Position numbers and translations under genes: made by a program. The notes below the pieces were generated by a model. The model did not search any database. It saw only the letters and a program-made list of their open reading frames with translations, and had not been told where the DNA came from. A stretch of 42,538 nt of DNA, taken from assembly GCA_034435015.1 (NCBI GenBank), contig DAOTYH010000077.1, forward strand, positions 1-42,538. Direction: 5' to 3'. Source of the DNA: DAOTYH01 sp034435015. GTDB taxonomy: Bacteria > Chloroflexota > Anaerolineae > Aggregatilineales > UBA3940. Numbering within the stretch: position 1 is the first letter of the stretch; every line of letters begins with the position of its first letter. Below, piece by piece: positions 1 to 7,909 of the stretch.

Positions 1-21
1 GCGGCAATGTGCCTGTATCAT
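1..21 (-). CDS. Possible 5' end of a gene leaving the window
   Basis: On the minus strand an ATG at 21-19 is preceded by an AAGGGAG ribosome-binding-like stretch at a usual distance. The frame stays open for the seven codons that remain (MIQAHCR). Nothing can be said about the product. It would run in the same direction as the next two genes. Chance is a real alternative because only seven codons are visible. Confidence 0.25.
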
Positions 22-33
22 TTTTTCTCCCTT

Positions 34-51
34 CCCGGCTGTGGAGCCGGG
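34..51. other. Small GC-rich hairpin
   Basis: CCCGGCT and AGCCGGG form a perfect 7-bp stem around a GTGG loop. On the minus strand it lies just upstream of the possible start at 21, next to its ribosome-binding stretch. On the plus strand only a short TTATT follows, so it is a weak terminator. Its role is unknown. Confidence 0.3.
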
Positions 52-163
52 TTATTCCGTCAATTCGGATGATAATAACCTTATTAGGAGGGGAATGCAA
101 TAACAGCCGGCCCTAAGCTGATCATCGCTGGGGCCGGAGCGGGTCCTCAGGATGAAATGACGA

Positions 164-190
164 AGGGGCGTGATGCTCCATACGCCCCCT
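164..190 (-). terminator. Candidate terminator downstream of the small membrane protein gene
   Basis: GGGGCGT (165-171) pairs with ACGCCCC (182-188), and an inner ATG/CAT pairing with a one-base bulge tightens the loop to CTC. It lies about 50 bases beyond the stop codon of the minus-strand gene at 237-794. No strong run of T follows on the minus strand, so it may be only a stabilising 3' hairpin. Confidence 0.4.
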
Positions 191-236
191 CGCTAATTGG
201 TCAGTTCCTGATACCGGCTAACGGCTAGGTGCCTGC

Positions 237-794
237 CTAGTTCCCATCTTCGGGTGTCTCCTCTGGGACGCAAGGGCAGTCACCCCATCCGGGCCCTACC
301 GGGAAGCCGCCGCGCTCCATACGGCTCAGTATCCGGTCAGCCTGTTCCTGTGTGATGACGCCATCCTCAACTGCCTGCGCAATGACGCTGGCGCGTGCAT
401 CCCGTAAGATGGCCCGGAAGTCCTCTGCGCTGATGCCCCGATCCTGGGCAATCTGCCAAGGCGTCTCGCCGTCAGCAAGACGTGCTTCGAACTCCTCTTC
501 CGTCAGGCCGAGTCCTTCAGCGATGGCCGTTTCCATCTCATCGCGATAGTCAGCCATCCACCCCAGCCCTGGGCCGCCCATCAAGCCGCCTCTGGTGCCG
601 CCCATCATACCGGGGGCGTACCCGCGCTGGTAGTAGATCGGCGGCTGGGCAAAAGGGGCTGGCCCAAGGGCCGGCCCGCGATCAGCACGCCCGCTAATCG
701 CCAGAGATGTGCCAAGCCAAGCCGCCCCAAACACTGCACCAATCAATATGACAACCCCAACTGCTATCAACACGATCTTAACGATGTTCGACAT
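237..794 (-). CDS. Small membrane-anchored protein with C-terminal helical tail
   Basis: The 185-residue protein has one N-terminal hydrophobic segment (about residues 5-32), either a signal anchor or an uncleaved signal peptide. A Gly/Pro/Met/Tyr-rich linker follows (about 40-78), with GMMGG and GLMGG. The tail is acidic and helical (about 80-165) and contains LGLTEEEFEARLADG and GVITQEQADRILSRM. Tails of this 'LGLT-x-EE' type occur in short secreted bacterial proteins without an assigned function. The start is supported by a strong AGGGAGGAAGCT before the ATG. It follows the thiolase gene on the same strand after 117 bases, where a TTGACC box could be part of its own promoter. The function is not recognised. 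Confidence 0.8.
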   Translation of the reverse strand: MSNIVKIVLIAVGVVILIGAVFGAAWLGTSLAISGRADRGPALGPAPFAQPPIYYQRGYAPGMMGGTRGGLMGGPGLGWMADYRDEMETAIAEGLGLTEEEFEARLADGETPWQIAQDRGISAEDFRAILRDARASVIAQAVEDGVITQEQADRILSRMERGGFPVGPGWGDCPCVPEETPEDGN

Positions 795-911
795 AGCTTC
801 CTCCCTGCCTCAGAGTGCTTTTTACTTGCATCTTTTAGAATAGCCTTCATGTGTGTAAGGCTGTTGAGGAGGGTATGAGAAAATTGTGAGGATTGGTCAA
901 CATAGGTCAGT

Positions 912-2069
912 CTAGATACAGCCCAGAATATGCGTCACAACCGTTGAGCCGGTCCCGCCGATGTTCTGGGTCATACCGATGCAGGCATCAGGCACCTGAT
1001 TGGCGCCTGCCTCACCGCGAAGCTGGGTCACCACATCCACGATCTCGTATACGCCGGTCGCGCCGACAGGATGGCCGCGTGCCTTCAGGCCGCCCATCGT
1101 GCTGATCGGTATGCGGCCAGTGATGGCAATTTCGCCTTCCTCAGCCAGACGGGTGGCCTTTCCAGGCTCGGCGAAGCCTGCCGCCTCCAGACTGAGAGCG
1201 GCAATAATCGAAAATGCATCATGTACCTCAAACACGTCCACATCTGAGGGAACGATCCCGGCTTGCTGATAGGCCTTCTCCGCGCTCAGACGGGCCGCAT
1301 CCAGCGAAATGACATTACGCCGATCATCCAGATTCAGACAGTCTGTAGCAGTGGCACTGGCCAGTACCTGAATAGGTTTCACGCCGGGCAGGCCGCGGGC
1401 CATCTCCAGCGGGCACAGGATGGCCGCCGCCGCCCCATCACAGATAGGGGAACTGTCATACAAATTGATGGGCGGGGCGATGATCGGCGCCCTAGCATAG
1501 ATTTCGGGCGTGATCTCCCGCTGATACATGGCATTAGGGTTATTTACCGCGTTGCGGTGTGCGTTGATCGGGAAGCCTGCAAATGCCTCGTGCGGCACAT
1601 GATACTCGTACATGTAGCGTTGCATCAGCAGGGCGTTGAGCGCCACGAAGGTCAGGCCGTGTATCTGCTCGTAGTCGGCATCGGCGGCGGTAGCCAGCCC
1701 TGACGTAACAGCTTCACCGGTGGCTTCGGTCATCTTCTCAATGCCGACTACCGCCGCTGTCTCCACCATGCCGCTGGCAACAGCCCGCACTGCCGCCTGA
1801 AAGGCCGCCCCGCCCGATGCACAGGCCGCCTCGACAGTCACCGCCTCAATGCCCCGCCAGCCTGCAAAGTCAGCGATCAGGGCACCAAGCTGAGCCTGAT
1901 CGCTCAAGCGGGCGGCCATCATGTTTCCGACAAAGAGTGCCTCAGGGCGTTCGATGCCAGCGTCCTGAACTGCCGCCTCAAGTGCCTTGAAGGCAAGCTG
2001 ACGTAGCCCCAACTCCCAGAGTTCCCCGATTGGTGTCTGGCCGATGCCGATGATACATACGTCGCGCAT
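912..2069 (-). CDS. Thiolase family protein (archaeal/SCP-x type acetyl-CoA acyltransferase-like)
   Basis: The 385-residue protein has the thiolase fold. The nucleophile cysteine is Cys83 in VEAACASGG. HDAFSI (from His283) stands where SCP-x thiolases have HDCF, and GHPVGATG (332-339) supplies the catalytic histidine His333. The C-terminal stretch NIGGTGSTVV takes the place of the CxGGGxG block of classical thiolases, so the usual second cysteine is not at its normal position. This pattern fits the archaeal/SCP-x-like branch, acting on acyl-CoA in condensation or cleavage. Those genes often sit beside a DUF35 OB-fold partner, and none is visible here. The start has GAGAGGAAGCT upstream. The gene is divergent from the TetR gene across 172 bases, so TetR control of both directions is possible. 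The substrate is unknown. Confidence 0.9.
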   Translation of the reverse strand: MRDVCIIGIGQTPIGELWELGLRQLAFKALEAAVQDAGIERPEALFVGNMMAARLSDQAQLGALIADFAGWRGIEAVTVEAACASGGAAFQAAVRAVASGMVETAAVVGIEKMTEATGEAVTSGLATAADADYEQIHGLTFVALNALLMQRYMYEYHVPHEAFAGFPINAHRNAVNNPNAMYQREITPEIYARAPIIAPPINLYDSSPICDGAAAAILCPLEMARGLPGVKPIQVLASATATDCLNLDDRRNVISLDAARLSAEKAYQQAGIVPSDVDVFEVHDAFSIIAALSLEAAGFAEPGKATRLAEEGEIAITGRIPISTMGGLKARGHPVGATGVYEIVDVVTQLRGEAGANQVPDACIGMTQNIGGTGSTVVTHILGCI

Positions 2070-2092
2070 AGCTTCCTCTCAGATTTCCTTAA

Positions 2093-2111
2093 CCATATAG
2101 TGAACATATGG
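2093..2111. promoter_or_regulatory. Inverted repeat upstream of the thiolase gene
   Basis: CCATAT and ATATGG are separated by seven bases, 24 bases before the thiolase start codon and within its probable promoter. The spacing suits a dimeric regulator, but the sequence is AT-rich and differs from the TetR palindrome at 2208. It is either a second operator or a chance AT-rich repeat. Confidence 0.3.
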
Positions 2112-2177
2112 AAGTGTATCGTATCGGAGCTATCAGAAACTACCGTTTTGGTGTTGAGAGGGGCGTCGGGGGTATGC

Positions 2178-2206
2178 TTGCGCCGGAGTCGTAATCATGC
2201 TAAAAT
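2178..2206 (+). promoter_or_regulatory. Promoter of the TetR-SDR operon
   Basis: A -35 box TTGCGC (2178-2183) and a -10 box TAAAAT (2201-2206, five of six consensus bases) are spaced by 17 bases. Transcription would begin near 2213, inside the palindrome at 2208-2225, so a bound repressor would block it. Confidence 0.55.
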
Positions 2207-2207
2207 A

Positions 2208-2225
2208 ATACCGACTGGTCGGTAT
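2208..2225. promoter_or_regulatory. TetR-type operator palindrome
   Basis: ATACCGAC and GTCGGTAT are perfect 8-base arms around a TG centre. It lies directly after the -10 box and 16 bases before the TetR start codon. The half-site resembles operators known for TetR family repressors. Autorepression of the regulator and the dehydrogenase fusion is the natural reading; control of the divergent thiolase is possible. Confidence 0.75.
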
Positions 2226-2241
2226 CTTTTAGGGGAGAATA

Positions 2242-2835
2242 ATGAGTCCACAACAACGCGCCGAAGAGACCCGCGCCCGCATCCTTGATGCGGCAGAAGA
2301 GAGTTTTTCCCGTTCGGGTTATGACCCGACCAGTGTGGATGACATCTGCGTCCGTGCAGGGGTGACTAAAGGGGCTTTTTATCATCACTTCCCTAGCAAG
2401 CAGGCTGTTTTTATTGAGCTGTTAAACCGCTGGCTGGCCGGGCTGGACGCTGAGCTGAGTCGAGTGCGTGCGGGGGCTTCTAGTGTGCCTGAGGCGCTGA
2501 TGCAGATGGCCGCTACGGCTCAGACGGCGATTCAGGCTCAGCGTGAGCGGCTACCGATGTTCCTAGAGTTCTGGACAAAGGCCGCCCATGATCCGGCCAT
2601 TTGGGAGGCTACTATTGCTCCCTACCGGCGGTATCAGGACTTCTTTGCCGAGATGATCGAGGCAGGCATAGCTGAAGGGACACTGCGCCCTATTGACCCT
2701 CATGCGGCGGCTCAGGCACTCCTGTCGCTGGCTGTGGGGCTGGTAGTACAGGGGATGCTTGATTCGCAGGGCAACTGGGGGCAGGTGATGCAGGAAAGTA
2801 TTGAGATATTTCTGAAAGGTTTAGGAAGGGAATAA
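2242..2835 (+). CDS. TetR/AcrR family transcriptional repressor
   Basis: The 197-residue protein starts with a TetR N-terminal domain (about residues 8-58). The helix-turn-helix core is TSVDDICVRAGVTKGAFYHH, followed by FPSKQAVF, as is typical of the family. The C-terminal half is helical and carries the dimer interface and ligand pocket; it resembles the broad group with LEFWTKAAHDP-like helices, whose ligand cannot be read from sequence. AGGGGAG precedes the ATG. Only 8 bases separate its stop from the dehydrogenase fusion, so the two are almost certainly co-transcribed. The perfect palindrome at 2208-2225 is its likely operator. Confidence 0.93.
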   Translation: MSPQQRAEETRARILDAAEESFSRSGYDPTSVDDICVRAGVTKGAFYHHFPSKQAVFIELLNRWLAGLDAELSRVRAGASSVPEALMQMAATAQTAIQAQRERLPMFLEFWTKAAHDPAIWEATIAPYRRYQDFFAEMIEAGIAEGTLRPIDPHAAAQALLSLAVGLVVQGMLDSQGNWGQVMQESIEIFLKGLGRE

Positions 2836-2843
2836 GTACTGCT

Positions 2844-4637
2844 ATGAAGGTTTTGTTGACAGGCGCTTTTGGCAATATTGGTACCAGCACACTGGAGGAG
2901 CTTCTCCGAAGGGGGCATCAAGTCCGGTGCTTCGATCTCAAGACGAAGGCCAATGAAAAGACTGCCCGCCGTTATGGCGGCAAGATCGAGGTTATGTGGG
3001 GAGACCTCCGCAATCGCCAGGACGTGGAGGCCGCCGTACAAGGGCAGGATGTGGTCCTGCATGTGGCCTTTATCATCCCCAAACTCTCCACAACAGGGGT
3101 GGAATCAGAGGCAAAGCCGGACTGGGCGCGTGAGATCAACGTCGGCGGAACACGCAACCTCATTGAGGCGATGAAGGCTCAGCCTAACCCCCCGAAACTG
3201 CTCTTCACCTCCTCTCTGCATGTTTACGGCTATACCCAGAATCAACCGCCGCCGCGCACGGTCAACGACCCGCCTCGGCCTGAGGAACATTACTCGCGTC
3301 ATAAGGTCGAGTGCGAAGAGATGGTCAAGGCATCCGGCCTGACGTGGACGATCTTCCGTCTAGGGGCGGCTCTGCCGATCCGCCTGGTAACTGACCCGAC
3401 CATGTTCGACATCAGCCTGAACAACCGGATCGAGTTTGTCTATACCAAAGATGCAGGGCTGGCCATCGCTAACGCCCTTGAGACGGATGAGGTATGGGGC
3501 AAGATATGGCTGATCGGCGGAGGCCCGCGCTGTCAGCTCAGTCAGGGTGAGCTGGTTGAGGCGGTGCTGGAGGCTGTGGGGATTGGCATGTTGCCAGAGG
3601 AGGCTTTCTCGAACAAACCTTACCCCACTGATTGGCTTGATACGACTGAGAGCCAGCGTGTGCTGAAGTTCCAGCGGCACACATTGGAGGATTATGTTCA
3701 GAGTCTCAGGGAGGCGCTTGGCTTCCGGCGTTACCTGATCAAGTTGTTCCGTCCCATTATTCGGGCATGGCTGATGGGTAAATCGGCCTACCTTAAGGAG
3801 GCCCGCCTGCGTCAGGCCAGCCCTGATTGGATTGGCAGGGTGGCTGTTGTAACCGGTGCCTCGACCGGCATTGGGGCGGCCATAGCCAAGCTGTTGGCGC
3901 GGCGCGGCCTGCGGGTAGTGTTGGTGGCGCGGCGTCAGAATCTGCTGAAGCAGTTAGCCGATGAGATCCGTGCTGATGACGGCGAAGCGGCGATCATCCC
4001 TGCTGATCTCTCCAGCGAGGAGGAATGTCTTGCCGTCTTCAAACAGGCCCGCGAGATATACGGGCCGGTGGATGTGCTGGTTAACAGCGCGGGTCTAGGG
4101 TGGTATGGCTTTGGGGATGAAATGCCATGGGCGGTTGCCCGCCAGATGATTCAGGTCAACATGGCGGCCCTCAGCCGGCTGACCCTGCTTTTCCTGCAGG
4201 ACATGAAGTCTCGGAACAGTGGTCATATCATCAATATCAGCTCGGTTGCCGGCAGTATTCCCAGCCAGGGGGTGGCGCTCTACTGTGCTACTAAGTCCTT
4301 TGTGGACACTCTGACTTCGGCTCTCTACCGCGAACTGCGCGGCACCGGAGTCCATATCAGCGCAGTGCGTCCGGGCGCCGTCTCAGGGACTGAGTTCTTT
4401 GACTCGTCTGTTGAGCGTTTCGATGATCTGAATGTGCTTCCAAAGGTATTTGGCGTCAAGGTGGAGCGTGTGGCCAGCCGGGTATGGCGTCTGCTTAAGC
4501 ACCCGGCACGGGTAACTTATGTGCCGCGCATCCTGTCCGTGGTGCCATGGCTGGAGCTGGGCTTTGGCTGGTTGATTGACGCTCTGGGGCCGCTATGGCT
4601 AAGGCGTCAGGCACGCCGTGCGCAAGGGGCGATCTAG
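2844..4637 (+). CDS. Fusion of an extended SDR (epimerase/dehydratase-like) and a classical short-chain dehydrogenase
   Basis: The 597-residue protein joins two complete Rossmann oxidoreductases. Residues about 1-290 are an extended SDR, with TGAFGNIG (6-13), SS at 123-124 and the YxxxK pair Tyr150/Lys154. A linker (about 295-328) contains a hydrophobic patch, LIKLFRPIIRAWLMG. Residues about 330-550 are a classical SDR, with TGASTGIG (337-344), NSAG (414-417), the Ser of ISS (466-467) and Tyr480/Lys484. Both active sites look intact. The C-terminal stretch near 560-590 is hydrophobic and then Arg-rich, suggesting membrane contact. It could catalyse two successive NAD(P)-dependent steps on a lipid, sterol-like or polyketide-like substrate; this is inference. 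It forms an operon with TetR, and a hairpin ends the unit. Confidence 0.9.
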   Translation: MKVLLTGAFGNIGTSTLEELLRRGHQVRCFDLKTKANEKTARRYGGKIEVMWGDLRNRQDVEAAVQGQDVVLHVAFIIPKLSTTGVESEAKPDWAREINVGGTRNLIEAMKAQPNPPKLLFTSSLHVYGYTQNQPPPRTVNDPPRPEEHYSRHKVECEEMVKASGLTWTIFRLGAALPIRLVTDPTMFDISLNNRIEFVYTKDAGLAIANALETDEVWGKIWLIGGGPRCQLSQGELVEAVLEAVGIGMLPEEAFSNKPYPTDWLDTTESQRVLKFQRHTLEDYVQSLREALGFRRYLIKLFRPIIRAWLMGKSAYLKEARLRQASPDWIGRVAVVTGASTGIGAAIAKLLARRGLRVVLVARRQNLLKQLADEIRADDGEAAIIPADLSSEEECLAVFKQAREIYGPVDVLVNSAGLGWYGFGDEMPWAVARQMIQVNMAALSRLTLLFLQDMKSRNSGHIINISSVAGSIPSQGVALYCATKSFVDTLTSALYRELRGTGVHISAVRPGAVSGTEFFDSSVERFDDLNVLPKVFGVKVERVASRVWRLLKHPARVTYVPRILSVVPWLELGFGWLIDALGPLWLRRQARRAQGAI

Positions 4638-4660
4638 GTCCAGTACGGCTGTACACGTCA

Positions 4661-4696
4661 GCGGGGGCACACTCTTCAGAGAGAGTGTGCCCCCGC
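4661..4696. terminator. Shared hairpin between convergent genes
   Basis: GCGGGGGCACACTCT (4661-4675) and its exact complement (4682-4696) make a perfect 15-bp stem with a 6-base loop. It lies between the stop of the dehydrogenase fusion and the stop of the NACHT-HEAT gene, so it can serve both. No T run follows on either strand, so termination may depend on Rho or on the stem alone. Confidence 0.65.
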
Positions 4697-4721
4697 GTTG
4701 ATCCCCTCAGGTGGTGATTGT

Positions 4722-7145
4722 TCAGGTCACGCTCGGCAGTGGCCGCCCCATGATTCCACTGACAGCCCCCAACGCCCGGTAGGCCGCATCGCGGATTTCA
4801 GGGTGGGTGTCACGCAGGGCGGCGTAAAGCGGGGTGACGCTGTCGGGATGGCCAAGCCCGCCCAGCGCCTCAGCGGCGGCCAGACGGATTGGCTCATCTC
4901 CCTCCTGCAAGGCGCGAACCAGATCGAGGATGCCCTGTGCACCCGGCGAGACGTTTCGGTTGCGCTGTTCCATCCACTGCACCAGCCACGAGAGTTCTTC
5001 TGGCTGGGGCATGGGACGCGGAGATTTGAGGGGCGGAGTGCGCAAAGCCTCCAGCGCGTGGCTGGCGGCGGTACGCACCATCCACTGGGAGTCGTGCCGC
5101 TCTGCCTCTTCCAGCATCTTGAAGGCCCAATCGGAACCGATGCGCAGGAGGCCAAATACGGCGGCTTTTCGTGTTTCCGGGTCCTGATCTTGTATGGCCT
5201 CACGCAGGATGTCGTGCCCCTCGCCGGCGGTGTTGGTAGCCAGCATCTGAGCGATGGCGCGGCGGGCTACCTCGTTGCCCTCCATCAATATCTGGATCAT
5301 GTAATTGAGGGCCGGCTTGGAGCCGATAGCGCCAAGCGCTAACGCCGCCGCGACCTGAACGCCCGCGTCCTCGTCATTCAACAGTTCGCCTAGCGCGATG
5401 ACAGCTTCGGTATCTCCCATGCCGCCCAGCCCAAATGCGCTCAGACTCCGAATGCGCGGGTCGGGGTTCTTCAGCCCCTGCCGGAAGATGTAACCCACGT
5501 TGGGGTCACGTGAGGCAACCAAGGCGGCCATTGCGCGTTCGCGCACCAACGGAAACTCAGCAGGGACAAGCATCTCCTGTGCCAGCCGCTTGAAGATCGG
5601 TGCACGCCACGTTGCCTGCGGGTCAGCATCGGCGACCCACAGGGCTGTCATCAACAATTTGTCGCGCAGGATGGTATCCCGCTCAGCGAGGCGGCGCTCA
5701 ACATAGGGGGTCATATCCTGCATCTGTGCAAGGAAAGGCATGACCAGATCGCCGCGCTCCAGCAGGACCTCTCGGAGCGGTGACGTACGGGAGGCCTCAG
5801 CCACGAGATAGGCTTCCACAACCGGATGGGTGAAAGCCAGCCGTCCGCCGGCATACTCGGTCATCAGGCGGGTCTGGCTGGTGATGAAGTAGATGAAGTC
5901 GGGGGTGCTGATGGAGGGCTTCTGGGGCAGGCTGTTGCGCACCGAGTCAACCAGCGTAGTAGCCTTTTCAATGGAGAGGCCAAACTCGTTGTAGGCTGAA
6001 AACAGGAGGTCGGCCATCTGGGCCAGTGCACCAAACAGCTCCGGTGCCGGGCTGACGCGGTTGATATAGGCTTTGTACCAGCCGCATTGCCCCTGTGCCG
6101 GGTCATCACCGGCCAGTGCAGACCATATCTTGAGGGCTGCATCGAGCGGGGTACGGCTGTCACAGCCGCGTACGGCCTGCTGGACGACCCGCGGCTCAGG
6201 AGGAGGGGCGGGCTGTTTCTTAGTACCTGCCATCTCCGGCCATGCGGCGGCCCACAGGCGGCCCAGCTCGGCAAATGCGGGCCGCCCCATAGGCAGGATA
6301 AACGCAGGTGCAAGCCCTAGTTCCAGCAGGGGGGCATAGCCGCGTACCGGCCCGGCCACTATCAGTTTGTTGCCGGGGTAGGTGGTGATCAGGGCGCGCA
6401 GCCACTCAATGACATGGTACCGCCTTTGTTGCGGAAGTTCATCCCACCCGTCAATTAAGATCAGACCCTCGCCCTGCTCGAATTGTCCCTTGATAGCGCC
6501 CAGCGCAATGCCCGCCAGACCACGCAAACGGGCGCGTCCGGCGTCCAGCAACGGCAACAGCGGATCGGCATCCGGCCCTAGATATTCCGGTGAGAGGTCT
6601 ACGTCGCCCAGGTGCAGTAGTACCGGCAGGCGCGGTTTGCCTGTCTGAGGATTGCTGGCCTGACGGGCCGCCGCAATGGCCGCCAGCGCCAATGTGACAG
6701 TGCGTCCGCTTCCGGGCAGGCCAAGCAACGCAACATGGCCGGGGCCGTCCATTATCTGGCTCAGAGACAGGCCGGGAAGCTGGTAGCCGGCGAGATAGTG
6801 GGGCCAGTCAGGGATGAAAGGGAGCAATGTGAAAGGATCATCTGAGCCGGGGGGTTCTTCTTCCAGTGGATTGTAAGGCTGTGGCGGGATGTAAAACTGT
6901 AGACTGACCGCGATCTTTTCCAGCGGCACTAGATGGCCGGCGATATGCAGGGTGTTGGCCAGCTCGATCACAGCGTCACGGTAGCGGGCGTCGGCGCTGC
7001 GCGACAGCCGTTCACGGGTTCGGCTCACCTGCTGTTGAGCTGAGTAGCGCAGTGCGCCAATTCGATTGCGCTGGCTATAAATCAGGATGCCTAATCCAGC
7101 GGCAACGATAGCGCCTACAATGACACCGATAATCATCTCTGTCAT
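4722..7145 (-). CDS. Membrane-anchored NACHT-type STAND NTPase with HEAT repeats
   Basis: The 807-residue protein has an N-terminal membrane helix (about residues 4-24), a short basic region and then a NACHT-like NTPase module. The P-loop is GLPGSGRT (142-149), with arginine where the Walker A lysine normally stands. Walker B is LILIDGWDEL (228-237), the NACHT-style 'DGxDEL' signature. A winged-helix-like segment carries FTHPVVEAYLVAEA. From about residue 540 to the end there are HEAT/PBS-lyase-like repeats, such as DPRIRSLSAFGLGGMGD and HPEIRDAAYRALG. In STAND proteins such repeats sense a ligand or partner and the NTPase acts as a switch. The partner is unknown; defence, signalling and scaffolding are all open. 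It lies 65 bases after the zinc-ribbon gene on the same strand. Confidence 0.85.
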   Translation of the reverse strand: MTEMIIGVIVGAIVAAGLGILIYSQRNRIGALRYSAQQQVSRTRERLSRSADARYRDAVIELANTLHIAGHLVPLEKIAVSLQFYIPPQPYNPLEEEPPGSDDPFTLLPFIPDWPHYLAGYQLPGLSLSQIMDGPGHVALLGLPGSGRTVTLALAAIAAARQASNPQTGKPRLPVLLHLGDVDLSPEYLGPDADPLLPLLDAGRARLRGLAGIALGAIKGQFEQGEGLILIDGWDELPQQRRYHVIEWLRALITTYPGNKLIVAGPVRGYAPLLELGLAPAFILPMGRPAFAELGRLWAAAWPEMAGTKKQPAPPPEPRVVQQAVRGCDSRTPLDAALKIWSALAGDDPAQGQCGWYKAYINRVSPAPELFGALAQMADLLFSAYNEFGLSIEKATTLVDSVRNSLPQKPSISTPDFIYFITSQTRLMTEYAGGRLAFTHPVVEAYLVAEASRTSPLREVLLERGDLVMPFLAQMQDMTPYVERRLAERDTILRDKLLMTALWVADADPQATWRAPIFKRLAQEMLVPAEFPLVRERAMAALVASRDPNVGYIFRQGLKNPDPRIRSLSAFGLGGMGDTEAVIALGELLNDEDAGVQVAAALALGAIGSKPALNYMIQILMEGNEVARRAIAQMLATNTAGEGHDILREAIQDQDPETRKAAVFGLLRIGSDWAFKMLEEAERHDSQWMVRTAASHALEALRTPPLKSPRPMPQPEELSWLVQWMEQRNRNVSPGAQGILDLVRALQEGDEPIRLAAAEALGGLGHPDSVTPLYAALRDTHPEIRDAAYRALGAVSGIMGRPLPSVT

Positions 7146-7210
7146 ACGATCCCTCGTCTTCCGCCTTCACTCTCAGCGATCCCCAACTGGATATGGACTG
7201 TGTTTCCTCC

Positions 7211-7909
7211 TTATGGAGTATACAAAATCCGCCCGCACGTTGGGCACGGGATCACCTCGCCATGCCGCACCTGCTGGGCTAGTTGGGAACTGATCTCAAC
7301 CCCGCATGATCCGCAACTCTCGTCTTCCATCACGCTGACCGCCAGCCCGCCCGTCCGCTGTCTCAGCCGGTCATACAGCGACAGGCTGGCAGGCTGTACG
7401 GCTGTACGGGCCTGAGCTACCTGAGCCTGCAAATCCTGTAACTTGGTGTTGAGCTTGGCCTGCTCGGCGCTGAGTGTGCCTGCTGTGCTGGCCTGCTCCT
7501 GCTTGACCCGCTCCAGGGCTGTCTGGGCCTGCTTGACCGCTGTCTGACTTTCCTCAAGGGAGACCATTGCCTCCAGCAGAGGCTCTTCAAGTTCAGTGTG
7601 GCGGTGACGCAGTTCAGCCAGCTTGTTCTGCATGTCGAGCAGCTCGCGGGGATTGGTGACGCGGCCTGAGTAGAGGCGATCTTCGGTGGCGGCGGCTTCC
7701 TGCTGAAGCTGGGTACGTTCCAGTTCCAGGTCAGTCAGCCGGGTCTGCCAGTGCCGGAGGGTACTTTCCGCCTGCTCAAGGGCGGCCTGGGCTGTCCTCA
7801 CGGCAGTATTCTGATTCAGGAGAGTGGTGATCTCGGCAAGGCGCTTCTGGACGGCATCAAGCTGGCTGTCAAGGGTTTGCAGGTGATACAATGCTTCTGT
7901 CTGTTTCAT
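7211..7909 (-). CDS. Coiled-coil protein with C-terminal C4 zinc ribbon (COG1579 / zf-RING_7 family)
   Basis: The frame is open to 7960, but the ATG at 7909 (MKQTEALYHLQ) is the better start: GGAG lies at a good distance before it, and the extra upstream residues are not family-like. The resulting 232-residue protein is a long coiled coil (about residues 5-180) ending in a zinc ribbon, with CGSCG and CPTCG about 20 residues apart. This is the architecture of the COG1579 family, widespread in bacteria and annotated as possibly nucleic acid-binding, with no settled general role. The NACHT-HEAT gene follows in the same direction. The upstream neighbour is divergent across about 200 bases. Confidence 0.88.
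   Translation of the reverse strand: MKQTEALYHLQTLDSQLDAVQKRLAEITTLLNQNTAVRTAQAALEQAESTLRHWQTRLTDLELERTQLQQEAAATEDRLYSGRVTNPRELLDMQNKLAELRHRHTELEEPLLEAMVSLEESQTAVKQAQTALERVKQEQASTAGTLSAEQAKLNTKLQDLQAQVAQARTAVQPASLSLYDRLRQRTGGLAVSVMEDESCGSCGVEISSQLAQQVRHGEVIPCPTCGRILYTP

Noticed and set aside
4698..5342. Plus-strand open frame of 214 codons inside the NACHT-HEAT gene
   Set aside because: It is antisense to the HEAT repeats, has no family resemblance and no ribosome site; a shadow of a GC-rich gene.
7385..7410. Short direct repeat GGCTGTAC
   Set aside because: Two copies within the coiled-coil gene fit repeated Ala/Val/Gln codons; there is no sign of a mobile or regulatory repeat.
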